Below are positions 8,225 through 15,680 of a stretch of DNA of 64,000 bases, one piece after another; position 1 is the stretch's first letter; each line of letters starts with the position of its first letter. The stretch spans positions 124,001 through 188,000 of the forward strand of contig NZ_JALPVJ010000017.1 in NCBI RefSeq assembly GCF_023544445.1, given 5' to 3'. Under the pieces are notes generated by a model. The model was not told the DNA's origin. It saw nothing but the letters and a program-made list of their open reading frames with translations, and did no database searches. The stretch comes from Actinoplanes sp. M2I2 (lineage in GTDB: Bacteria; Actinomycetota; Actinomycetes; Mycobacteriales; Micromonosporaceae). A program made the position numbers and the translations under genes.

Positions 8225-8877
8225 CCGGTCCGGGTCAGCCCGGCGACGAGGACGTCGAGGGCGTCGCCGATGGCCGTCTCCTGCTCCTCGGCGGTCAGCT
8301 GGGGCAGCAGGTCGAGGAACATGGTCGACAGCCCGTGCACGGCGGCCCAGCTGGCCATCACCGCCCGGCCGGTGTCGGCCGGGCGCAGACATCCCGCCTC
8401 GACGAGCCGGGCCAGCGCGCGCTCCAGGAACACCTTCGGTTTGGGCCGGCCCTGGTCGTCCCGGTCGCCGGTGCTCGTTCCGGGGACGGTGATGCCGGTC
8501 GGGTCGCCGCCCATCGCGGTGCGGAACAGGCCCGGCTCGGCCACGGCGTAGTGCACGTAGGCCCGGCCGACTTCGCGTAGGTACGTCTTGGCCGCCTCGG
8601 CCCGATCCGCGGGCTCCTCCACCGCGTCGAGGTGGGCGCCCATGGCCTGGCCCATGTCGCCGCGGGCCCGCTGCGCGACCGCGCTCTTGAGGGCGGTCAG
8701 GGTCGGGAAGTGGCCGTAGGCGGAGTTCGGCGCCACCCCGACGGCGCGGGCGACCTCGCGCAGGACGACCGCGTGCGGGCCGCCGTCGCGGGCCAGGGTG
8801 ACGCCGGCCGCGATCAGGGCGGCGCGCAGGTCGCCGTGGTGATACGTGGCCCTCGTACGAGGGCGCTTCTCAACCAT
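8179..8877 (-). CDS. TetR-family transcriptional repressor
   Basis: A 232-residue regulator with an N-terminal helix-turn-helix (VLREVARAVGVAPNSAYGHFPTLTAL) and an all-helical C-terminal ligand domain of the TetR_C-like type. Two starts are possible, ATG 8877 and ATG 8904. 8877 is preferred because it opens directly on the charged arm before helix 1. Both starts lie inside an 11-bp inverted repeat (8870-8910), so the protein probably represses itself and the divergent MMPL exporter operon, with release by a small ligand that the exporter may handle. Confidence 0.9.
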   Translation of the reverse strand: MVEKRPRTRATYHHGDLRAALIAAGVTLARDGGPHAVVLREVARAVGVAPNSAYGHFPTLTALKSAVAQRARGDMGQAMGAHLDAVEEPADRAEAAKTYLREVGRAYVHYAVAEPGLFRTAMGGDPTGITVPGTSTGDRDDQGRPKPKVFLERALARLVEAGCLRPADTGRAVMASWAAVHGLSTMFLDLLPQLTAEEQETAIGDALDVLVAGLTRTGQAPRSSAAISGSLK

Positions 8878-8910
8878 GGCCAAATCCTGGCACGACATCG
8901 CCATGGTTGA
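8870..8910. promoter_or_regulatory. Inverted-repeat operator between tetR and the MMPL operon
   Basis: Perfect 11-bp inverted repeat TCAACCATGGC (8870-8880) and GCCATGGTTGA (8900-8910) with 19 bp between the arms. The left arm covers the tetR start codon and the right arm touches the -35 box of the rightward promoter, an ideal place for a dimeric TetR repressor controlling both genes. Confidence 0.65.
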
Positions 8911-8936
8911 CAGTTTGGGCTGCTCAACACAATACT
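8907..8936 (+). promoter_or_regulatory. Candidate promoter of the MMPL-two-component operon
   Basis: A perfect -35 TTGACA (8907-8912) is followed after 18 bp by AATACT (8931-8936), four of six matches to the -10 consensus. The -35 box overlaps the right arm of the inverted repeat, so bound TetR would block polymerase. The leader to the GTG at 9047 is about 100 bases and contains AAAGG as ribosome site. Confidence 0.5.
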
Positions 8937-9046
8937 CACACTGTCCAGATGGTCGTCAGGAAGCCGTCAAGGTCGGTGCCGGTCAGCCGTCAAGGTGGGG
9001 CGTGAGGCTGTGCAGGTCTTCGATACCTGTCACGAAAGGCACTCCG

Positions 9047-11260
9047 GTGGCTCAATTCCTGTATCGGCTCGGAGCCCTCGCGGCCCGTCGCCGGCTCCTG
9101 TTCCTGGGGGCTTCGCTGGCCGTGCTGGCCGGGGCGCTCGTCCTGGCCTTCGGCTCGGCCGGCTCGTTCTCACCCGGGCACTCCATCCCCGGCTCGCCCG
9201 GGCAGCTCGCCCTGGAGAAGGTCGAGCGGCACTTCCCCGACGGCAGCGGCGTCGGCGGCACGGTGCTGTTCGTCGCCCCGAACGGCGCCCAGATGAAGGA
9301 CGAGGCGGTGGCCCGGCAGATGCGGGCCGTCGTGCAACGCATCGGGGCCGAGGGCGTGATCGCCGACGTGGGTGACCCGCTCGAGGAGGTCTCGGCGGAC
9401 GGCCGGATCGCCGTGGCCTCGCTCAGCTTCGATCTGCCGGCCGGCGGCGAGATCGACCCGGCCGTGCAGGACGCCGTCCGGGCCACCGGCGCGTCGTTCA
9501 ACCAGCAGTACGGCGACCAGGGCGGGCGGGTGCTGTTCGGCGGCGACGCCTTCGAGGAGGAGCTCAGCCCGTTCGGCGTACCGGAGGGGATCGGCATCGG
9601 CGTGGCGCTGCTGGTCATGCTGATCACGTTCGGGTCGGTGCTGGCCGCCGGCGTCCCGATGCTCACGGCCGTGCTCGGGGTGGGCGGTACGGTCGCCGGC
9701 GTTCTGCTCGCGGCCGCCCGGTTCGACGTCTCGCAGAACGCGCTGACCCTGGCGATCATGCTGGGCCTGGCCGTCGGCATCGACTACGCGCTGCTCATCG
9801 TCTCGCGGCACCGGGCCCAGCTGACCCGGGGGCACACCGTCGCCGAGTCGATCGCGCTGGCCACGGCCACCGCCGGCGGCGCCGTGGTGTTCGCCGGCCT
9901 GACCGTGATCATCGCCCTGGCCGGCCTGACCCTGGCCGGGGTCCCGATGCTCACCTCCATGGGCCTGGCCGCGGCCGGCGCGGTCGCCATGGCCGTCCTG
10001 CTCGCCCTGACCATGCTGCCCGCCGTCCTCTCGCTGGCCGGGGAGAGGCTGCGACCGAAGCCGTCGTCGCGGGCCGCCCGCCGCGAGCTCGACACCCGGT
10101 CGCGCGGCCTGGCCGCCCGGTGGGTGGACGTCGTGATGCGCCGCCCGCGCACCGTCGTGGCGGCCGTCGTGCTCGGTCTGGCCGTCGCCGCCGTGCCGGC
10201 GGCGCAACTGGCGCTGGCCCTCAACGACAACGGCTCCGCGCCCCGGGCGTCCGAACCCCGGCAGGTGTACGACCTGGTCGCCGCCGCGTTCGGTCCCGGA
10301 GTCAACGGCCCGCTGGTCGTGCTGGTCGAGGGGGACGACCCCGGCGCCACCGCCGAGACGGTCCGCGACACGGTCGCCTCGATGCCCGGCGTCGCCCAGG
10401 CCGGCGGCCCGGTCGTCGCCGACGACGGGCAGGCCGCGCTCGTGCCGATCGTGCCCACCACCGGCCCCCGCGACAGCGCCACCAACACGCTGGTCGCCGA
10501 CCTGCGGGCCGCGCTCGTGCCGATCGGCGCGCGGACCGGCGACGACGTCGCGGTGACCGGACTGACCGTGGTCAGCCTCGACGTCGTCGACAAGCTCAAC
10601 GGCGCCCTGGTGCCGTTCACCGTGGTGGTCGTCGGGCTCTCCCTGCTCCTGCTGCTGATCGCCTTCCGGTCGTGGGCCATCCCGCTCAAGGCCACCGCCG
10701 GCTTCCTGCTGTCGGTCGGGGTCGCGTTCGGCGCCATGGTGGCCGTCTTCCAGTGGGGCTGGCTGGCCGGACCGCTCGGCGTGCCGCTCGAAGGACCGGT
10801 GCCCAGCTTCGCGCCGATCATCGTCATGGCCGTCCTGTTCGGCCTGGCCATGGACTACGAAGTCTTCCTGGTGTCCACGATGCGCGAGCACTACGCCCGG
10901 CACGGCGACGCCCGGGACGCCATCCGGGCCGGCAGCCGCAACGCCGGGCGGGTCGTCGTGGCCGCGGCGGTCATCATGATCGTCGTCTTCGCGAGCTTCC
11001 TGTTCTCGCACGACCCCAACGTCATGCCGATCGCCCTGGCCCTGACGGTCGGCGTGGCGGTCGACGCCTTCCTCGTACGCCTCACCCTGGTGCCGGCCGT
11101 GCTGACGCTGCTGGGCGACCGGGCCTGGCGGCTGCCGCGCTGGCTGGACCGGGTGGTGCCCAGGGTCGACATCGAGGGCCACGAGCTGTCCGGGGAGAAA
11201 CCGGCCGCCGGCGCGACCGAGCCCCAGCCCCAGCCCAAACCCGAGCCCGAGCTCGTCTGA
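9047..11260 (+). CDS. MMPL-family (RND) exporter
   Basis: A 737-residue integral membrane transporter with the two-fold RND layout: helix 1, a large outer loop, a block of five helices, then the same pattern again. Proton-relay Asp-Tyr pairs stand in the fourth helix of each half (Asp246-Tyr247 in GLAVGIDYALLIVSRHR and Asp603-Tyr604 in GLAMDYEVFLV), as in mycobacterial MmpL proteins. The C-terminus ends in a Pro/Gln/Lys/Glu-rich tail. It probably exports lipids or hydrophobic drugs using the proton gradient. GTG 9047 is chosen because it begins just before the first helix. It heads an operon with a response regulator (16 bp later) and a histidine kinase and is divergent from tetR. Confidence 0.92.
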   Translation: MAQFLYRLGALAARRRLLFLGASLAVLAGALVLAFGSAGSFSPGHSIPGSPGQLALEKVERHFPDGSGVGGTVLFVAPNGAQMKDEAVARQMRAVVQRIGAEGVIADVGDPLEEVSADGRIAVASLSFDLPAGGEIDPAVQDAVRATGASFNQQYGDQGGRVLFGGDAFEEELSPFGVPEGIGIGVALLVMLITFGSVLAAGVPMLTAVLGVGGTVAGVLLAAARFDVSQNALTLAIMLGLAVGIDYALLIVSRHRAQLTRGHTVAESIALATATAGGAVVFAGLTVIIALAGLTLAGVPMLTSMGLAAAGAVAMAVLLALTMLPAVLSLAGERLRPKPSSRAARRELDTRSRGLAARWVDVVMRRPRTVVAAVVLGLAVAAVPAAQLALALNDNGSAPRASEPRQVYDLVAAAFGPGVNGPLVVLVEGDDPGATAETVRDTVASMPGVAQAGGPVVADDGQAALVPIVPTTGPRDSATNTLVADLRAALVPIGARTGDDVAVTGLTVVSLDVVDKLNGALVPFTVVVVGLSLLLLLIAFRSWAIPLKATAGFLLSVGVAFGAMVAVFQWGWLAGPLGVPLEGPVPSFAPIIVMAVLFGLAMDYEVFLVSTMREHYARHGDARDAIRAGSRNAGRVVVAAAVIMIVVFASFLFSHDPNVMPIALALTVGVAVDAFLVRLTLVPAVLTLLGDRAWRLPRWLDRVVPRVDIEGHELSGEKPAAGATEPQPQPKPEPELV

Positions 11261-11275
11261 GGCAAGGAGACACCC

Positions 11276-11977
11276 ATGACCGGCACCGGGACACCCGATC
11301 GCGTGCTCGTGGTCGACGACGATCCGGGCATCCGCGGACTGCTCACCTCGGCGCTGCGCTTCGCCGGCTACGAGGTCGAGGTGGCCGCCGACATCCCGCA
11401 GGCCCTCGAGCGGGTGCTCACCGGCCGGCCGGACGTCATCGTGCTCGACGTGATGCTCCCCGGTGGCAGCGGGTTCGACGTGCTGGCCCTGGTGCGGGCC
11501 CGGTCGATCGGGGTGCCGGTGCTCTTCCTGACCGCCCGCGACGCCGTGGAGGACCGGGTGCGCGGGCTGCAGCTGGGCGGCGACGACTACGTGGTCAAGC
11601 CGTTCAGCGTCGTGGAGATCGGGGCCCGGATCGAGGCGCTGCTGCGCCGCTCGCGCGGCACGGCGGCCCCCACCGGTCCGGCCCTGACCTTCCACGACCT
11701 GTCCCTGGACCCGCAGCGGCACGAGGTCCGCCGGGGTGACCGGCTGGTCGAGCTGTCGCCGACCGAGTTCAAGCTGCTGCACCTGCTGATCACCCACCCT
11801 GGGCAGGTGCTGTCCAAGCCGCAGATCCTCGAGGCGGTCTGGCAGTACGACTTCGGCGGCGACTCGGTCGTCGTGGAGCGGTTCATCTCCAACCTGCGCC
11901 GCAAGGTCGACGACGGGCACGAACCGCTGATCCACACGGTCCGCGGCGTCGGCTACGCGCTGCGGCGGCGCCGATGA
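11276..11977 (+). CDS. OmpR/PhoB-family response regulator
   Basis: A 233-residue regulator with strong ribosome site AAGGAG just upstream. The receiver domain has the acidic triad DDD (14-16), the phosphorylated Asp58 in VLDVMLP and Lys108 in YVVKPF. The winged-helix effector domain (about 135-230) includes LSPTEFKLLHLLITHPGQVLS and the recognition segment around RFISNLRRKV. It sits between the MMPL exporter and its kinase, overlapping the kinase start by 4 bp (ATGA), so all three are co-produced. Likely controls envelope or efflux genes. Confidence 0.93.
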   Translation: MTGTGTPDRVLVVDDDPGIRGLLTSALRFAGYEVEVAADIPQALERVLTGRPDVIVLDVMLPGGSGFDVLALVRARSIGVPVLFLTARDAVEDRVRGLQLGGDDYVVKPFSVVEIGARIEALLRRSRGTAAPTGPALTFHDLSLDPQRHEVRRGDRLVELSPTEFKLLHLLITHPGQVLSKPQILEAVWQYDFGGDSVVVERFISNLRRKVDDGHEPLIHTVRGVGYALRRRR

Positions 11978-13392
11978 GCCGCCGCTGGCGCCGGTGGCGG
12001 GCCGGCATCCGGGGCCGGCTGCTGGTGGGCTTCCTGATGCTGTTCGTCCTCGCCCTCGGGGCCAGCGGCGTCATCACCGCCCTGCTGGTCAACGACTACA
12101 TCTCGGACCGTTCCGTCACCAAGCTGCGCGACGACGAGGGCCGGATCGCCGAGCTGGTCCGGTCCGGCCCGCAGACCATCAACGCCGATCAGTTCGAGAC
12201 GATGCTCGGCCCGCCGCTGGGCATCATGGGGCTGGCCGCGGACGGCGACATCCTGTTCGCCATCGGCAGCAGCGCCGGACGCGAGTACGAGCTGGCCCGG
12301 CTGGCCGGCGCCGCGGTCCCGGGCCAGATCCTGCGAACCGGCGACGACGTGGTGGCCGTGCTGATCACGACCCCCGGCATGCGGATGACCTATCTCGACC
12401 GGGGCACCGACCAGGTGGCCCACCTGATCCTGGTCAACGACGCGACCGTCGACCGCCGGACCGTCCTGGGCTATGTGGGCAGCATGGCGGTGATCGCGTT
12501 CGTCGCCGTGCTCGTCCTGATGGGACTGGCCGTGGTCGTCCTGCAGATCGGCCTGCGCCCGCTGTCCGAGATGGCCCGGGCGGCCGACGCCATCGCCGGC
12601 GGCTCCCGCGGCGAACGACTGCCCGTCTCCGACCGCGGCGCCGAGACCGACGTGCTGGCGGCCGCCGTGAACCGGGCCTTCGACGCCCAGGCCCGCGCCG
12701 AGGACCGGGCACGGACCTTCGCGGCCGACGCGTCGCACGAACTGCGGACCCCGCTGGCCACGATCTCCGGCTGGCTCGAGCTCTACCGCCAGGGCGGGCT
12801 GAGCGGCGACGACGTCGCACAGGCGGTGGCCCGCATCGAGGACGAGGTGGGCCGGATCCGGCTGCTGGTCGAGGAACTGGGGTTGCTGGCCCGGCTGGAC
12901 ACCGGCCGGCCGCTGGAAAGCCGGCCGCTCGATCTGGCGACGCTGGCCGGGAGCGTGGTCGAGGACGCCCGGGTGATCCACCCGGACCTGGACATCACGC
13001 TGCGGGCGGAACCCGGCCTGCCCCCGGTGCCCGGCGACGCCGCCCGGCTGCAGCAGGTGCTGCGCAACCTGGTGGGCAACGCCGTCCAGCACAACCCGCC
13101 CGGCACCCGGGTCGGGCTGACCCTGTCACCCGACGGCGACCACGCCCGCGCCGACGTCACCGACAACGGCACGGGGATAGCCGCGGCCGACCTGCCCCGG
13201 CTGTTCGACCGTTTCTGGCGGGCCGAGGCGAGCCGCAGCCGCGACTACGGCGGCTCCGGCCTGGGCCTGGCGATCGTCCAGGCCATCGTCCGCGCCCACG
13301 GCGGACGGGTCACCGTGGCCTCGGAGCTCGGGCAGGGCACCACCGTGAGCCTGCACCTACCGGTCGTGCACGCCGTCGGCCGTGACGCCTGA
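11974..13392 (+). CDS. Sensor histidine kinase
   Basis: A 472-residue kinase. Transmembrane helices at about 16-40 and 165-192 enclose an outer sensor domain of about 120 residues. HAMP follows (about 193-245). The phosphorylated His255 is in DASHELRTPLATISGW, and the ATPase domain shows NLVGNAVQHN, DNGTGI and GSGLGLAIVQ. The layout resembles TcrY/PrrB-type actinobacterial kinases. It is the last gene of the MMPL operon and translationally coupled to the response regulator, so the pair probably senses envelope stress or the exported molecule. Confidence 0.93.
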   Translation: MSRRWRRWRAGIRGRLLVGFLMLFVLALGASGVITALLVNDYISDRSVTKLRDDEGRIAELVRSGPQTINADQFETMLGPPLGIMGLAADGDILFAIGSSAGREYELARLAGAAVPGQILRTGDDVVAVLITTPGMRMTYLDRGTDQVAHLILVNDATVDRRTVLGYVGSMAVIAFVAVLVLMGLAVVVLQIGLRPLSEMARAADAIAGGSRGERLPVSDRGAETDVLAAAVNRAFDAQARAEDRARTFAADASHELRTPLATISGWLELYRQGGLSGDDVAQAVARIEDEVGRIRLLVEELGLLARLDTGRPLESRPLDLATLAGSVVEDARVIHPDLDITLRAEPGLPPVPGDAARLQQVLRNLVGNAVQHNPPGTRVGLTLSPDGDHARADVTDNGTGIAAADLPRLFDRFWRAEASRSRDYGGSGLGLAIVQAIVRAHGGRVTVASELGQGTTVSLHLPVVHAVGRDA

Positions 13393-13437
13393 CGCTCAGG
13401 GCTCCTTCCTGACCCTGCGTTCGACTATCGTCGCTGG

Positions 13438-13956
13438 ATGTCCAAGGGCGTGATCTCCGCGATTCTTGCGGGCTTCTACCTCACCATCGCCCTGTGCTGC
13501 CTCTCTGTGGTCGTGGTGAGCTGGGCGCTGGAGCGGCCCCTCGGCCTGATCGCCGACTTGCCGTCCTGGGTCCCGATCGGCCTCTTCGCCGCGTTGGCAC
13601 CGGCCATCGTCGTCGCCGTCGCCGAGCAGTTCCGGGAGCGGTTCGGCGAGGCCGGCACCGCGCCGAAGGTGGGCGGCTGGTGGGCCGGGCTCAGTGCCGT
13701 GGCCCTCGGGCTGACCGCCGTGGGCATCCTGACCGGGGTGATGAGCCTCGACAGCGCCGGCGCTCCCAGCCCGCCCCGCGCCGATTGTGCCCACCCGCTC
13801 AGGGAGAAGGGCAACATCTACACCTGTGTCTCCGCCGCCGACTACCGGGAGGCCGGCGCCGGTGCCCAGCGGCAAGTCGCCGGTCTCGGCCTGGCCTTCT
13901 CCGCAGCGTCGGCGGCCGCGTTCCTCGCCATCACCCGGCGTCAGCGTGCCGTCTGA
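13438..13956 (+). CDS. Hypothetical four-helix membrane protein
   Basis: A 172-residue protein with predicted transmembrane helices near 7-30, 43-65, 80-104 and 143-163. The loop between helices 3 and 4 carries two cysteines (DCAHPL, YTCVS) about 17 residues apart, which could pair outside the cell. TATCGT six bases before the ATG suggests its own leaderless promoter, so it is probably not part of the preceding operon. I do not recognise the family. Confidence 0.72.
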   Translation: MSKGVISAILAGFYLTIALCCLSVVVVSWALERPLGLIADLPSWVPIGLFAALAPAIVVAVAEQFRERFGEAGTAPKVGGWWAGLSAVALGLTAVGILTGVMSLDSAGAPSPPRADCAHPLREKGNIYTCVSAADYREAGAGAQRQVAGLGLAFSAASAAAFLAITRRQRAV

Positions 13957-14045
13957 GCGAAGGTGGGCTGCAGGACAGCGGGGCCGGCCGACGCCAGCCA
14001 CAACCTGGACCGCGCCTCACTCCCACGTGATCCCTCAGATACGCC

Positions 14046-14360
14046 CTAGATCTCCGCTCGGGTCAGCCCGTCCAGCATGCCGGCGATCTCCATCAGCCGG
14101 CGGACGCCGCGTTGCGGCTTGACCACCCGCAGCGTGATGCCGCGGAGGGCGGCCTTCTCGTACGCTCGGTCCAGGGCGGCCAGGCCGGAGGAGTCGCAGA
14201 AGCTGACGCCGCTGAAGTCCACGACCACGCGGGGCGTGCCGTCGGCCGAGGCCGCGCGGGTGAGCGCCTCCTCGAAGTCGTCGATGGTGGCCAGGTCGAT
14301 CTCCCCGGTCACGGCGAGGAGGAGCGTGCCGTCGGCGATCGCGCTGGTGTGGACGATCAT
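14046..14360 (-). CDS. STAS-domain anti-sigma factor antagonist
   Basis: A 104-residue single-domain protein of the SpoIIAA/RsbV type. The opening strand LLLAVTGEIDLATI and the conserved phosphorylation loop VVVDFSGVSFCDSSGLAAL are present; the Ser in DSSG is the residue normally phosphorylated by an RsbW-like kinase. Unphosphorylated, such proteins bind the kinase/anti-sigma and free a sigma factor. No kinase gene lies beside it; the SpoIIE phosphatases at 43265 and 63766 are possible partners but far away. Confidence 0.85.
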   Translation of the reverse strand: MIVHTSAIADGTLLLAVTGEIDLATIDDFEEALTRAASADGTPRVVVDFSGVSFCDSSGLAALDRAYEKAALRGITLRVVKPQRGVRRLMEIAGMLDGLTRAEI

Positions 14361-14398
14361 GGACGCCGCATTCCCCGTCCGGGCGGCGGCAATCCGGC

Positions 14399-15328
14399 TC
14401 AGCTCAGAAGGTTGACGACCTCGGCCGCTTCACCCCACGACAGGGTGAATCCGGCGCCGCCGTGGCCGTAACAGGCGATCACCGTACGACCGTGGCCCGG
14501 CACCGGCTCGAGCCGGACGCTCGTCCGCGCGGGGCGCAGGCCGACCGCTCGCGACAGCACCGCCTGACCGGCCAGCTCGGGTACGAGCTCGGTCGCCCGG
14601 GCCAGGATGCCGGCCTCGACGTCGGGGTCGATCGTCTCGTCCCACGAGCCGACGTCGCCCGTGCCGCCGCAGACGACGTCGTGGTCGCGCGGCACCACGT
14701 AGGTCAAGCCGGCCGGGTTCTCGTCGTCGAGCAGCCAGTCGGTCAGCCCCGGGTTGGACAGCCGCACGACCTGCCCGCGGATCGGGTACACCTCGTCGTC
14801 ACCGCCGAGCAGCGCGGCCGAGCCGAGCCCGGCCGCGACCACCACGGCGTCGCCCGCCACCTCGTCCAGCCTCGCCACCGTCCGGCTCTCGAACCGTACG
14901 CCCAGGCTCTGGACCTCTCGATGCAACCAGCCCAGGTAGGCGTCGGTCACGACGAGCGGCAGCAGGCAGCGCACACCGGAGGCGCCGGGCGGCGGCGCGT
15001 CGGCCGGCGCCGCGCCCCCCGGCACGGCCGGGACCCAGCTCAGATCCGGATCGGGTGTGCGGTGCACGACCGTGCCGTGCCGCAGCCGCACACCGGTCGA
15101 CGGGTCCCCGGCCAGCGCGACGAGCCGCCGGTACGTCACCTCGGCCGACGCGAGCACCCGCGGGGTCGGCGTCACGTCGTGCGGGAACCAGATCGCCGCC
15201 GCGACCGACGACACGGCCTCGCGATGGCCCTGGGCCGCGATCACGGTCACGCCGAAGCCCCGAGCCGCCAGCTCGTGTGCGACGGTCAGCCCCAGCACGC
15301 CGCCGCCGATGATCGAAACGCTGGTCAC
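14399..15328 (-). CDS. FAD-dependent amine/D-amino-acid oxidase
   Basis: A 309-residue flavoprotein of the DAO family. The N-terminal dinucleotide-binding motif SIIGGGVLGLTVAHELAARG binds FAD. The middle contains AAAIWFPHD and CLLPLVVTD, and the C-terminus has the D-amino-acid-oxidase signature around VGLRPARTSVRLEPV and CYGHGGAGFTLSWG. It probably deaminates a D-amino acid to the keto acid with release of peroxide. The GTG start has TACGCT six bases upstream on the minus strand (335-340 past 15000), fitting a leaderless transcript. Confidence 0.88.
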   Translation of the reverse strand: MTSVSIIGGGVLGLTVAHELAARGFGVTVIAAQGHREAVSSVAAAIWFPHDVTPTPRVLASAEVTYRRLVALAGDPSTGVRLRHGTVVHRTPDPDLSWVPAVPGGAAPADAPPPGASGVRCLLPLVVTDAYLGWLHREVQSLGVRFESRTVARLDEVAGDAVVVAAGLGSAALLGGDDEVYPIRGQVVRLSNPGLTDWLLDDENPAGLTYVVPRDHDVVCGGTGDVGSWDETIDPDVEAGILARATELVPELAGQAVLSRAVGLRPARTSVRLEPVPGHGRTVIACYGHGGAGFTLSWGEAAEVVNLLS

Positions 15329-15349
15329 GACCTCAGCGTAGGGCCATCG

Positions 15350-15508
15350 CTACCGCAACGACCGGCGACCTTTGACGACGCCCAGGACGATCGAGGCGAC
15401 CAGGGCGATCAGGCCGAGGATGAGGAGCCATTTGACGGCCTTGATGACCAGGCCGAGGACGATGAGCACCACGGCGACGACGCCGAGTGTGACCAGCAGC
15501 GAGCGCAC
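15350..15508 (-). CDS. Small hydrophobic membrane peptide (52 aa)
   Basis: A short frame with a convincing ribosome site (AGGAG seven bases before GTG 15508). The product is 52 residues, almost wholly hydrophobic, with two Val/Leu/Ile-rich helices split by a KAVKW turn and a basic tail (KGRRSLR). The charge pattern suggests a two-pass inner-membrane peptide. It stops 22 bp before the oxidase start on the same strand. Small peptides of this kind occur widely in actinobacteria without known function. Confidence 0.6.
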   Translation of the reverse strand: MRSLLVTLGVVAVVLIVLGLVIKAVKWLLILGLIALVASIVLGVVKGRRSLR

Positions 15509-15668
15509 AAGCTTCTCCTGACGTTGAGACTGCCGCAGTGCCCGCGACGGGCCGGTTCCAATCCGCTCTGTGGCCGGCGTCGCGTGCGTTCGTCGTGGTC
15601 TCGCCGGCGTCCGGGAACGAGACCGCGGCCGGTTCCGGCAGCGGACGGCGGATGTCGTACGCCGGTGG

Positions 15669-15674
15669 TAGAAA
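15669..15674 (+). promoter_or_regulatory. Candidate -10 box of first S9 peptidase gene
   Basis: TAGAAA followed by GGCCCG and the ATG at 15681. The same arrangement is conserved before the duplicated gene at 17777 (GGTG, purine, TAGA, then CCCG), implying a leaderless transcript. No clear -35 was seen. Confidence 0.35.
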
Positions 15675-15680
15675 GGCCCG

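Noticed and set aside
9170..11935. A 921-codon open frame antisense to the MMPL and response-regulator genes
   Set aside because: It has low-complexity Arg/Gly/Asp/His composition typical of the reverse strand of high-GC genes, with no domain; the plus-strand genes have clear families.
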